Positions 38,314 to 49,384 of a DNA stretch of 64,000 nucleotides are shown here, piece after piece. The stretch spans positions 1 to 64,000 of the forward strand of contig JAYMTF010000007.1 in NCBI GenBank assembly GCA_036897485.1. The letters run 5' to 3'. Positions within the stretch are counted from its first letter, which is position 1; each line of letters opens with the position of its first letter. Source of the stretch: Pelargonium nanum (Eukaryota; Streptophyta; Magnoliopsida; Geraniales; Geraniaceae). The position numbers were made by a program, and so were the translations under genes. The notes below the pieces were generated by a model, which saw only the letters and a program-made list of their open reading frames with translations, did not search any database and had not been told where the DNA came from.

Positions 38314-38413
38314 AATTTTTTTTTTTTTTTGATAAACAAGCGTACTAACCGATGCTCGAACCTGAGACCTCTAGAGGAGCAACCTTAAGCCAATTGCTCC
38401 GATGATAATTGGT
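38314..38413 (-). mobile_element. Short tRNA-derived SINE with poly(A) tail
   Basis: On the minus strand: an A-box-like TTGGCTTAAGGTTG, a B-box-like GGTTCGAGC, and a terminal A run of 14 bases, seen as T's at 38316-38329 on the plus strand. The flanks aaggccctt (38305-38313) and aagaccctt (38414-38422) agree at 8 of 9 positions and form a target duplication. A related copy is at 56333-56425. About 100 bp, so a very short SINE or a 5'-truncated one. Confidence 0.7.
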
Positions 38414-38422
38414 AAGACCCTT

Positions 38423-40539
38423 TTGGATTTAAAATGATTTATATATATATATATATCATTTTTATAATAAAAAACTAGCTATATTTACAAGAAAATCAAA
38501 CAAATATAGTTAAGTAAGTTTCATTTGACTACTTATGAGTATGTGGAGACCCATTGACACTGAGTTGACAGATCTAAAACACCATTGCTTGAACTGTCCT
38601 ACTTGGAAGACTTCTTGGAAGCAGGCATATAAGCAACATGAACAGCAAATGTGTGTATACAAGTGGTCTTTTCTTGCATGTCCTTTAATTAATTTCCAGG
38701 AACAAGAAGCTGGTGGAGACTGTTCGTTTTGTTTTCTTGCGTGGGCCACTACAGTCATGTATATATGTAAACTTAATTCCAGAACCAGAAGGCCTACAAA
38801 CAACATTATTATTGATCTGATACATATTCTAAATTATAAACAAACAAAACATATACAGTAATTAATATAGTTTCATGAAGATTCCTATGTGGGTACGTAC
38901 TTTCTCATATATAGTAGCTAGGGCTTATATATATATATGCTAATCTGTACCGTGCATGATGACTCACACACTCACTTTACAGCCACCAGATCGATCATCC
39001 ATTACTCATTCTGTCATATATATGCCCAAGTATGACACATCACCTGGAAAAATGACCCATCTTATTAGGATTATCTGATTATATATATAAACTAAATGTA
39101 TGTATATAGCAAAATGTCTAGTTGCCGGGAAGTGTTTGGGTTAAGTTAAACCGTGAATGAGATTACGACAACTCGGTAACAAATTGAGATACAATGTGTT
39201 GTTCCGTTTTCACAAGTTTATAGAAGTGAGCATGAATAAAATATAATGAGATGTTATTTTCTCATTAACTTGATTTAGTCGTAAACCAAAGATCTTAGAG
39301 TCTTAGACCCACGTTCATTTTTCTGTGTATAGTATCATGAATCTTAGCCATTATAAATTGGTTGAGATTCTCGGCCTAGGAATAAGCGAAATGGATTCGA
39401 ACGAAGCGTTTTGCGCCAACAAATTTATTGGAGCGGATATGGGTGATAATCGAAACAAAATTAAGTAAAAGAGTAAATGCAATGCAGTGAGATTGAATGA
39501 AGTGGAATCTTTGAACATCCATGATGAGCAAAATAAACTTGAAAGAATGCGGATTTTCAAAGTAAACTTAATTGTATGCATATAGCTAGGGATCAATGGC
39601 CCTTGAATTCAACGCGGTTGTGAGTGGAAGTGGGAATGGGACAGATCCAGAGGAACATTAATAATGGATTGTAAAGTTGGAAAATCCCAGAAACCATATA
39701 GTCCCCCACACGTAACTGAACTTACGGTCCTACTACTACTGCCTATCAGTCATCATTTTATGCATAAACATCACTTGCAAATTTTGTGTATGTATGCTCA
39801 ATTAAATTATAATGCATAACATGTATATATACATTCATGTGCATACATGTTTCAGTGTATGTTAATCAGTCAATGCATGTTCTTTTTAAGATTTTCTTAA
39901 CCTATAAAAAGTTTGTATTCACAATTACAAAGATTGTTGTTAGCTATAAGATATGTTTAGACAAACATGTTCTAAATGATGCATAAAAACACATGTATAT
40001 TTAGCTAGTGTTTAGTCAACTCGCAGTCGTTGCATGCGTTATCATCTTCTTATTCACTATACGTTAATATGTGAGACTATATTTTGTATCGGTAGATTAA
40101 TCATTTTTCATGTTTTTTTTTAATTGTAGTTTAGTTTTTATGTTAATTATAATTTACAATAAGTTTTTTATTGTTTAAAGTTTTGTTTTGTGGTTGTCCC
40201 GTATTGAAAATTAATTTTTTCATGAGACAGTCAATTTCGCTTGAAGCTATCGCGTGTCATATGCTTTTAAAGACAACAGTGATTAATCATATTGTCTATT
40301 ACCGTCTAGTTTTTAACCAACTAAATGAAAATTAATCGTTCTTTTAGACATTCGAGATATATGAATCAAATTATATCCACCTAGATAAACTCAATTGCAC
40401 AGTGTTATTATAGCCACAATGGGTCATGGGTCATGGGCATGGGTGTACGTACAAGAACATAACATACAAACACTCTCTCCCCATACTCATCATGGTTCCT
40501 ACTTTGTAATTCTGCAAATAATTAATTGCCATGGAGACG
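38423..40539. other. AT-rich distal upstream region of the Aux/IAA gene
   Basis: No conserved gene. Frames at 38510-38861 on both strands have no recognisable motif. The interval includes TA microsatellites (about 38442-38455 and 38925-38938) and many ATTA-type words. Distal regulatory DNA of the Aux/IAA gene at 40889 could be here, but nothing specific can be shown. Confidence 0.4.
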
Positions 40540-40888
40540 CTCAATCAGGAAAACCACATGGCCTGTTTCCTGATCAGACGGCCCCAATCAAAACCCACCA
40601 AATCTGAAAGATCAGCAGCCGCATGATCTGTCCGGGCACCAACTTATAGTTCCGGGAAGGCCTTAATGGAGTTTAGAGGAAGAGGGAGCACAAAAGTCCC
40701 ACCCTCTCTGTCTCTCATGTGACCGACCGTCTCCACTCCATCCACCTGTCTTTGCTCCCACCATGTCCCTATCCACCAAACTATATATTTCATTTTATAT
40801 AAAACCCTAAAACATCATTTCATTTCATCAACCAGTTAATTCACCAAATCAACAACAAGTTTCGAAAATATTATCGTAATTTTGATCA
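40540..40888 (+). promoter_or_regulatory. Promoter of the small Aux/IAA gene, with AuxRE and TATA box
   Basis: A perfect auxin response element TGTCTC lies at 40709-40714, the site bound by ARF factors. A TATA box (ttatataaaac) lies at about 40795-40805, giving a start near 40830 and a leader of about 60 bp. The block around 40540-40690 (aaaaccacatggcc, tgatcagacggcc, gatctgtccgggcaccaact) is recognisably repeated upstream of the decayed duplicate at 47180-47350, so it was part of the duplicated segment. Auxin induction is expected for this family and fits the AuxRE. Confidence 0.75.
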
Positions 40889-42873
40889 ATGGCAGCGAAA
40901 GAGGGTCTAGGGCTTGAGATTACGGAGCTGAAGCTGGGACTTCCGGGGAGCGGGACGACGGCGCAGAAGGCGGAGAAGAAGAGGGTGTTCTCGGAGATGG
41001 AGGATGTGGTGGCGGAGGCTGATGGGAAGAAGAGTAGTAAGAATCAGGTGGTGGGGTGGCCGCCGGTGTGTTCTTACCGGAAGAAGAATCTGGAAGCTTC
41101 GAAAATGTACGTGAAAGTGAGCATGGACGGAGCTCCGTTTCTCCGGAAAATTGATTTGGGGGTGCACAGTGGCTACTCCGATCTTGCATGCGCAATGGAG
41201 AAGCTCTTTGCTTGTTCTGGGATAGGTAATTAATTAATTTTTTATTTCTCTTAATTTGTAGCTAACTAATTAAAAATAATATAGTACAATACAGTGATGA
41301 ATATACATAATCTCATGCAACATATATCATTGACTAATTGAAAAGGAAAATGAACAAGAAAGTAGCTAATTTTTCTTAGAAATGTCATGTTTATGAATAT
41401 AAGTGTTATATAGTTTTATACAAGAAAAAATATGAAAAATTTAGTAGATGGAATTATTTTATATGTCCGTTTAATTTAAAGAAATTGAAAAAACAACTGG
41501 AATTATCTTTAATTAGCTAGATGATTGTAAGTATATATCATTTAATTATATGTTATAATTATAACTAAAAATGATTAATTAATTAGTGAAGTGATTAAGC
41601 TGTGTATGTATATATGGGAGCAGGTGAAGCAATGAAGAATGAAGAGAGTAGGTCAGAGTTGATGCCAATTTATGAAGACAAAGATGGAGACTGGATGCTT
41701 GTTGGAGATGTTCCATGGCAGTGAGTCTCTTGCTTCTTCTCTTTTTTCAATATGGTTATTTTAAAAACTTACTCGATTACTCTAGTAATTATGGACTTAA
41801 TCAGTACATTACTTAACAATTGATTATTAATTTGTGTATAAGTGTTTAGGTGACACAATAAATCAGTCACATACATATATGTTTTAATATTTGTCTAATT
41901 AATACATTCTTAACAATTGAAAATGTTTAAACAAATATTAATTTGTTTTTTCGCAGTACTTATTTATGCAATATTATTTCTGAACCTAATTTTTTCCACT
42001 AGTATATAGTTTAACTTAAAGTTGCTCTTTTAATTGTGTTGAATTATGAAAATTACACAAATTCACCAATTTTTGTTAGATACCTGTACATTTGTTGTGT
42101 TGGCTTAATTTGTTTGAGGATGACTTAATTGAGTAAGCATACTCTATTTTTCAATGAAATTAAAATGTTGCCAAATTTAATTTATTCCTTTAAGATCTAC
42201 CCATTTTGGGTTTGTAAAATACGGGGAAAAAAATGAATTTTGTTACATTGTTTTTTAGAGCAATTGTCTATAACTTTGGCCCAATTACTTGTTAACGATT
42301 TTAAATCCTGAACATAACAAATCTCAATTATTATTTAAATTAGTATGATTTAACGATGCACAATATTGTTCTCACAAATTTATTAAAGTTGATTATTTAT
42401 GTGTCATTCTCAATGACTTTGAAAAATTAAAAGAAAAATAATATTCTAGCTCTTGGAATCACATTATTTTCTGTTTAACTAGAGTTGAGCAAAAGAAAAT
42501 TAAAAATACAATTTGCTTCTGATTAATGATGATAATAATAGGTCAATTAAGATACCTAACTTGTAATGCAAGTATAATACTGGTCACAACTCATAAGCAT
42601 CCCCAAAATTAGGACAAAACATATTGCCGACAATGGATATGAGCAAATTCCTGATAATACTGTCGGGCATATGACAAACTGTCCTCTATCTTAATTATCA
42701 TGATTAATATATATTCTCAGCCAGAATTAATTATTTAATTAATTAATGAAAATTTGGGTATTATTTTGATCAGGATGTTCATGGAAACATGCAAGAGGCT
42801 CAGGATTATGAAGAAGTCTGAGGCCAAAGGATTTGGGCTGCACCTCAAGGGAGCTTCTAAGGATCAGGACTGA
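40889..42873 (+). CDS. Aux/IAA auxin-response repressor, small IAA1-4-like type
   Basis: Short-lived nuclear repressor that binds ARF factors and is degraded with TIR1/AFB when auxin is present. CDS exons: 40889-41225, 41624-41720, 42774-42873; 534 bp, 177 residues. All four classical parts are seen: EAR repressor motif TELKLGLPG (12-20); degron VVGWPPV (54-60), intact GWPPV core; PB1 first half [19 protein letters not shown] (72-90); PB1 acidic part [16 protein letters not shown] (129-144) with the invariant lysine and acidic faces kept. It ends [12 protein letters not shown]. Size and ending suit the IAA1/IAA2/IAA3/IAA4 clade; which member is not decidable here, so no symbol is given. An AuxRE and TATA box lie upstream. 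A decayed copy follows 5 kb downstream, then a second intact Aux/IAA gene, all on the same strand. Confidence 0.95.
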
Positions 42874-45776
42874 AATATTTCAGATTTGTAAGGCTATTAT
42901 TGGCAACAATTTCTGCTTTTGTTAGCTATATACACTTTATTTTATGTTTTGTTGAAACTTAATTAGGCTATTTATTAATTTGTTATGTGATGACTCAACT
43001 AGCTAGTCTGTTATATTGTGACTTGTGTAGTTGTTATGTGATGGGTGCAAGACTTTTACGTTGTTTTTATTATTCGAAAAATGTTGTTCAAATACGATCT
43101 GAAAAGAAAAGTTTAAATGCACAACTTAATGTATATACGTTTGGGAGAATTGGATCTTGACAAGTTGATTGCACAGATTTGCACGCTGAAGCGAAGCGCT
43201 TGTGCATTTATGTGTAAATGTAGGTGCCCTGACCTTGGATCGTCTAACAAAAAAAAGTAGATGATTATCCACGCTAATTGTTTGGGTAGCTCTCCATTTT
43301 TATTTTGTCACAAGAAATGTTCTAAACTATTAAATCTTATACAATCCTTATAACGAACTTCAAACGTATTTAAACTTTATATAAGAAAAAAGTCTATCGG
43401 TTTGAAAGATTGACATTAACAAATTAACATAATGATAAAACCAAAAACATGTTTCATGCGTGGCACTAGTTCCTCATTCTTATTCAATCAACTTCAAATA
43501 TGCTCAACTTTAGGACTAATTTTTGTCTAATCTCATTGTTAAAGTCATATTATTGTCATCGACATAATTTGACTAAAACATGAAAAAGTAACATAATATA
43601 TTGAAAACGTGTTACTTTTTCTTTTCTTTTGAAAGGAATACAAAGTATTTGTCTTGGGTTATAGCCCTGCCATTTTTATAGGCCCAATAAAACACTGATT
43701 TCAATCTATGAACAGCCTTGATTATAAGCCCATGATCTAGCCTATCACACATAAGGAAAAAATTGTTTTTGACCGAATTAAAATAAATAAATAAAAATGG
43801 CATTCAAAAATAAATTTGTGAATTCAAGGACTATATTTTATTAATTTTTTATGTTGAATTTGTTGGTGTGTAGACTAAGCAGCCACTTGTAATGTGATTA
43901 GCCTCTCAAATAATATCTCTAAATTTATGAAACTTTTTGGTACACTTAACCAACTTTACTTCCATAAAAATATCCTCTAAGCCATTAACAAATTGAACAA
44001 CAAAATATCCATGGACCATGGCCCTTAATTGGTAGGACAATAAAATTTAAGGGCTCTTAAAAGCTTAGCCAGGACTCATCTACTTCTTTGTTTGGCCCAC
44101 CAATTGTCCAATATTTAAATACATTGATGATCTTGTCCTCCCATTTTAATATCTTATCCACACGCATGTAACTTGAAGAAACAAATTAAATTTTATAAGC
44201 AAACAGTACATTTTATATATCAACTCGAACGTTAAAGTAAAAGTAAAAAACCTCAAAGAGCAAGGGGCGGAACACCAAGCAGAGAAGGAAAAGAAACATA
44301 AATTAAACGAGAAGCTGAAACTCTAAATCTAAAAGGAAGACTGCACTCGACCTAGATGTTCCGATGAGAGACCACAGTCAGTGCCTCTAATGAAGCGCCG
44401 AAACACCCCAAAAGTTGCAGGGAAGCCATATATCTACTCCCATAGTTTTCTGTTTCAACCGTTTTTCGACTTAATCCCATTTCTGAACAAATTGAATCAT
44501 AATTTTTTATTATCTATCAAATGAACAAAATAAACCAGTATTGCATTTGCAGATCAATCACAATTTTTTTGTTCAATACAGAATAAGTACACGATACATG
44601 AACAGGTGATATTCACGTGCAGATCACGTGCGAGAGTGGTCAAAATGAAACCTCATAAATGTCACATTATCTGGATTAGCAATCCATAATATGAACCAGA
44701 ACCACATATTCATGCATGAACCAACAAGAAGAGGTCCAGAATCAAATCATCACTTATTAATTTAATAATATATATATTTAATTCAAATTTCGAATCAGCA
44801 AAAACTGAAGGAAAAAAAACAGTGTAAGTAATTTCCAGGCTGCACACGTGTGGCCTATCATTTAATGTTGGACCCTTTGGGAAGAAACATATTATATTGT
44901 TCGTAGAAAATTATCGAAAAACAAAAACAAAATAATAAAAAAACCCAAAATCTAAAGCTTTTGTGAAAAAACTGGGTCTTAATTCAATGTCTCAAGTTTT
45001 CAGTTCAAGAACCATAAACCACATGAAAGTAGGAAATCAAAAAATTTGAAATGTTTTGTTTAAGTTTGATTAAAAGATGTTTTGTCCATATGATTTCTTT
45101 TACTTTTGTAAATTAAGGAAATCAAAATCAATCATATTGGACTGACTAAAATATTAATATTACTTATTAGCATCGAACCTAAAGATAGCTAGAGAACAAT
45201 AAGAATATTTCAGTTTGTGTTGTTTTCAAATTTTATAATAGAGATGCGGAATATAGATTTTTCAATGATTGTGCAAATGAGGGGATATAATTTTGAGTTA
45301 TGGAATAATAATTGAGCATATTTATATATAAGCAGGGCTTTAAATTAGTTTAATAATATATTAATGGGGAATAAAATTGTATATAACAAGATCTGTGTGA
45401 TGTTGTGATTTGTGAATATGTTCCCAATGGCAGGTTCATAAATGTCATGCCAAAAGATTCTTGCTGCTCATATGTTTATACTTATCTAGTTTCTACATTT
45501 TTTTATTTATTGAAACTGCTAACCACTTAATTTTGAATTTGGAGCTTGAATAAATATAGATTTCAAGGATGAGACTTTGGATTGATGAAGTTCAGTTTTA
45601 GATACGTGTCTCTAATCTCTAGATAGAATATTCTACATGCATATGTCATAGTGACAAAACAAAGAAACAAACTCCATCCAATTAATTGTTTGTCCTATGA
45701 GTATCTTTATATATATATATATATATACACACACACATACATACATGCATATATAAATATTTTTTTTGTTGGGTTA
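42874..45776. other. Intergenic region between Aux/IAA gene and its decayed copy
   Basis: The first 250 bp or so should be the Aux/IAA 3' UTR. The remainder is AT-rich with no conserved frame. A less AT-rich patch at 44255-44425 looks like worn mobile-element or gene sequence but shows no domain. TA/CA microsatellites occur at 45709-45742. Confidence 0.45.
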
Positions 45777-45898
45777 TCCCACATCGTTTGTGTAAGATGG
45801 TTGTGCTTGTTGTATAAGTGTGAGGAATAACTTCACACTTTGAGCTAACTTCTAATACGAGAATACTCAATAACGGAATATTGATGGTTGACCCAACA
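45777..45898. mobile_element. Solo LTR, TRIM-like LTR retrotransposon fossil
   Basis: A 122-bp segment starts TGTTGGGTTATCCCACATCG and ends GGTTGACCCAACA, so it has the TG...CA ends and short terminal inverted repeat (TGTTGGGT/ACCCAACA) of a plant LTR. Its small size and wording match TRIM-type LTRs. No internal region or second LTR is present, so it reads as a solo LTR left by recombination. Flanks are T-rich, which hides any target duplication. Age cannot be set from a single LTR. Confidence 0.7.
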
Positions 45899-46740
45899 CT
45901 TTTTTTTTAATGTAAATTTGATACGCTCCCATCAGTGATGCATTATTTGTTGAAAAATGACAATTGAAGAACGAGTATTAAGGAAAATCTTTTTTCTTCA
46001 ACCAAAACATAAATTGTATCCAAACACGAGCTAAACAAAACTATCTAAAAAATTATCAAAACTAACTAAAACGCAAAATGACATCAGAATATGAAATTAA
46101 AATTTATACACTTTGAATTTCAAATAATGTTTGACTTTTTTTAAAGATTTGTGTTAGAACACGTAAAATAAATAACATCAAACATTCAAATAAATCATAC
46201 TTAAAACTTAAAAGTCATCATGCAATGAACATGAAGAGAACAAGTCTTTGCATTGACCCAATGAGTTTCTTGGTGGAGAAAGCTTGTATAGAACCCTAGC
46301 CAAATCTAGACAAACAATAGACTTGATTTGAAGTCTCCATTTTCTTTCTTTGGTAACCAAGGTGACTTAAAATTCCAAAGTCCTCCAAAGAAAATAATGA
46401 AAAGCGCACTCCATATATATCATGAACTAGCTCACTACTCGACCATCTAGAAATTTCCTCGCAATACATGGTGATGATCATGAACAATGAACAACATAGG
46501 ATAGAAGTAGGATACACTAGAGTGGGTTTCATTTTGGAAAAGAGTTTGAAGAAATTAATGTAGCCAATGGGTCCCTCCATTCAGCATGAGTGACTTGACC
46601 ATGGCTACATGCTCTCACTATAACCGACTACAAAAGTGCCACACGGCTAAATGTCTAGGACACGTTTGAATAAATCGATGATTCACATAATAAACAAATG
46701 TAATGCAATTACTCATTTATATATATAGTTTTCGGAATTT
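45899..46740. other. AT-rich spacer, nothing recognised
   Basis: No conserved gene, RNA or paired element ends were found between the solo LTR and the tandem repeat. The minus-strand frame at 46296-46580 has no known motif and is probably chance. Confidence 0.4.
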
Positions 46741-47042
46741 CAGCCATGATTTATTGGCTGAGAGTCTCAGTCAAGACACATGCTAAATGAATCCGGTTTT
46801 TTGTAACAGTTGAGCTATACATCATGGCTGAGACTCTCAGTCAAGATACATACTAAATGGATCTGAGTTTTTTTTGAAAAGTTGAGTTATACATCATGGC
46901 TGAGACTCTCAATCAAGATACATACTAAATGGATCTGGGTTTTTTTAACAGTTGAGCTATACATTATAGTTGAGACTCTCAGTCAAGACACATATGAAAT
47001 GAATCTGAGTTTTTTTTCTTAAAGTTAAGCTATACAACATGG
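46741..47042. repeat. Tandem repeat, ~70-74 bp unit, about 4 copies
   Basis: Units contain agttgagctatacatcatgg, ctgagactctcagtcaagat and acatactaaatggatctgag, followed by a T run of variable length that explains the slightly varying spacing. Copies start near 46741, 46812, 46884 and 46955. The end of the first copy (gccatgatttattggctgag, ending aatgaatccgg) also occurs once, 9.5 kb away, at about 37271-37318, so the unit existed outside this array. Confidence 0.85.
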
Positions 47043-47125
47043 GATAGCTTTACCGTCAACAGAGATTCGAAACCGAAATCTCAAAAAAAATCTGAAACGC
47101 TTAAACCATTTGGCACAACCTATTT
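47043..47125 (-). repeat. Possible degenerate SINE-like segment
   Basis: On the minus strand the segment has an A-box-like AATGGTTTAAGCG and a B-box-like GGTTTCGAATCTC about 35 bp apart, as in tRNA-derived SINEs, and directly abuts the 72-bp tandem repeat. No tail or target duplication could be read. It might belong with the tandem repeat as one larger element. Confidence 0.4.
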
Positions 47126-47179
47126 TATTTTTGCGTTCAATTTTCAAATACTCAAATAAGGTTTGCTTATATATATATG

Positions 47180-49384
47180 CCCCATCAATCAAGGAAACCA
47201 CATGGGATTTGTTCCTTGGGAGAGGATCAAATGGTTATGATGAATGATCAGACGGCCAAAATGAGATCCCAGCAAATCAGCATCAGATCAAGAGCCGTAC
47301 AATGTGTCCCGTGACCAACTAATTTTGCCGGGCGTTAATGGGCGTTTAATGTCCCCACCCTTACCTCTCTTGGACCGACCAACTATTACTACTACTATAC
47401 TATGCCCTCTTTTTCTCATCTCATGTCACATTACATCATATTTTTTCATGAAACACCAAGCTACCAACCAATTCCAATCAAATTTATTTTCTCATTACCA
47501 TTTGCACCAAAAGTCACGTTTCTTATAACTTCAACCTTTTTCATTGTAACCTAAAGTTATGGAAAAAAAGGTTTAGGGTTGTAGCTGAGGTCGTCAAGAT
47601 AAGATAAGGTCATCTTCGGACGAGTGATAGTAGATTATCAAGATATTGGGTCATCTTCGGATGAGAGAAAGAGAGAAATGACTAAAGTCTCGACCAAAGA
47701 TGACCATCGAAAGAGTACCCCATCGCGGGGTGGGTGTTTGTCAGTGCACTTGTACCATAAGAAGAGTAATAGCTTTGGAGAAAGAGATAATGAGATCGAA
47801 AACTCGACAATTTACGTGAAATGGTGAAAGTTGGCATGAGTGAGTGAACAAGTTTAGATTTTATTTATTTATTAAATATCAATCTTTGGCCATGCATTAT
47901 ATATAATTAAAAAAAATAATACAATTGTGGAGATGTAGACAAGGCGATGAAGGAAGAGGAGAGGTGCGAGTACGTCCCAATCTATGAAGACAAAGATAGA
48001 GACTGGATGTTACCAGGAGAATTCCTCTATTTCTCCATTATGTTATTTTCTTAATTAATTAATTTACATCTCTCTTTCAGTATAGTTAAGTCAAATAAAT
48101 AATAGTAGATGGTGTCATTGTTAAGAGAATGTGTTAATTTCAACTATACTTTTAAATTCGAAAATGAGAGCGGTCCTCAAAACTAAATACACATGACATG
48201 ACCTCTCTTTACACTGATCAACTCAGAAAACGAGTAACGTAAATAACACTTTAATTTGAAATTATCAAGATATGGTTAATGAGCATTTAGTTCGAAATAG
48301 AATAAATTTAGGTTAAAAAGGATTAGTTTATATAGAAACTATAGTATATATTTTATAGAAATTCATCTCTCTTTTTTTGTTAGATAAAAATGGCGCACAC
48401 CTCTTAAATTTAACAAAAAATATTAAGAATCAAATGTGATATAGTTAATAAAAAATCATTAGCCAACAAATCATAAATCTTAGGTGAAGCGTTAATCACA
48501 ACCTAACTTATTTAAAAGAGTTATAACAAATCAAATTTCGCTATAAATGTCACATTTTCGAGTGTGAGTTGAATTAAACGGACATGACAAATATGATGAA
48601 TAAATTTGATTACTCGATGGCTCAATGAAATGAACCAAATGGTTTGATCAAAATAAGATTTCAATCGATTCATTAATTAGTCAAGTCACCATGTTTATCA
48701 ATAAATACATCACCTTAATTAAGGGTCTTAATTTTCATAAGAAAAAAATTGAAATGCTACTAGCTAACTAATTATGCGAATTGAAATATTAAAAAATTTG
48801 AGCATTTCAAATTTAATAAGAATAATAAATTGAAAATAATCATCAAATCTTAATTTCTTAAAATAGTGGCTTGGCTGTCATTTACTTGCCGACCACAAAT
48901 CAAAATTTTCAATGTGATACCTGTGACAATTTCTTGCTACTTTCCAGCCACCCATAATTTAAATTTGACCACAAACAAAATTGTTACTATCATCATAAAC
49001 AGTCAAACCAATTCAAGACATTTTTATATACCATGTGAAAATTAAATATTCTTTGCTACACATATTTCCAAGAATCCATCATCAGCAAACAAAGAATATC
49101 AACAAAAGTTTAAACATGGTAAAATCATAGTACATTTTGTCTACTCAATTATAGATGGAGAACACAAAAATAATATAATGCTACTAAATATATACTGTAT
49201 GTATTACGGATTTATCAAATTGAATGTATAATCAAAAGTTTTTTTTTGTACTTTTATTTCGATCTCTTCGGTCTTTTAAATAAAAGGTACCGATTGGTTA
49301 TAAAATTTTTTTGATGATTTTTGCAGGATTGTTTATTGAACCATGCAAGAGGCTAAGGATTATGAAAAATCTGACACCAAGGTC
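47180..49384 (+). pseudogene. Decayed tandem copy of the Aux/IAA gene, with relic promoter
   Basis: Promoter relic: 47180-47350 matches the active promoter at 40540-40690 (accacatgg, tgatcagacggcc identical), but the TGTCTC site has become cctctctt. Exon 1 relic from 47559: atggaaaaaaaggtttaggg against atggcagcgaaagagggtct, with a stop after five codons; a worn trace of the degron and PB1 start follows to about 47820 (ggggtgggtg, gtaccataagaagagtaat, tttacgtgaaa). Exon 2 relic 47940-48027 still spells PIYEDKDRDWML, with a short deletion just after, so the VGDVPW part is lost. Exon 3 relic about 49326-49384 matches atcatgcaagaggctaagg and ends early. No coding path remains. The exon 2 trace is the best kept, which dates the loss as not very ancient. 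Confidence 0.9.

Noticed and set aside
38510-38861. Overlapping frames of about 100 codons on both strands
   Set aside because: Open on both strands without any family signature, splice partner or codon bias. Treated as chance.
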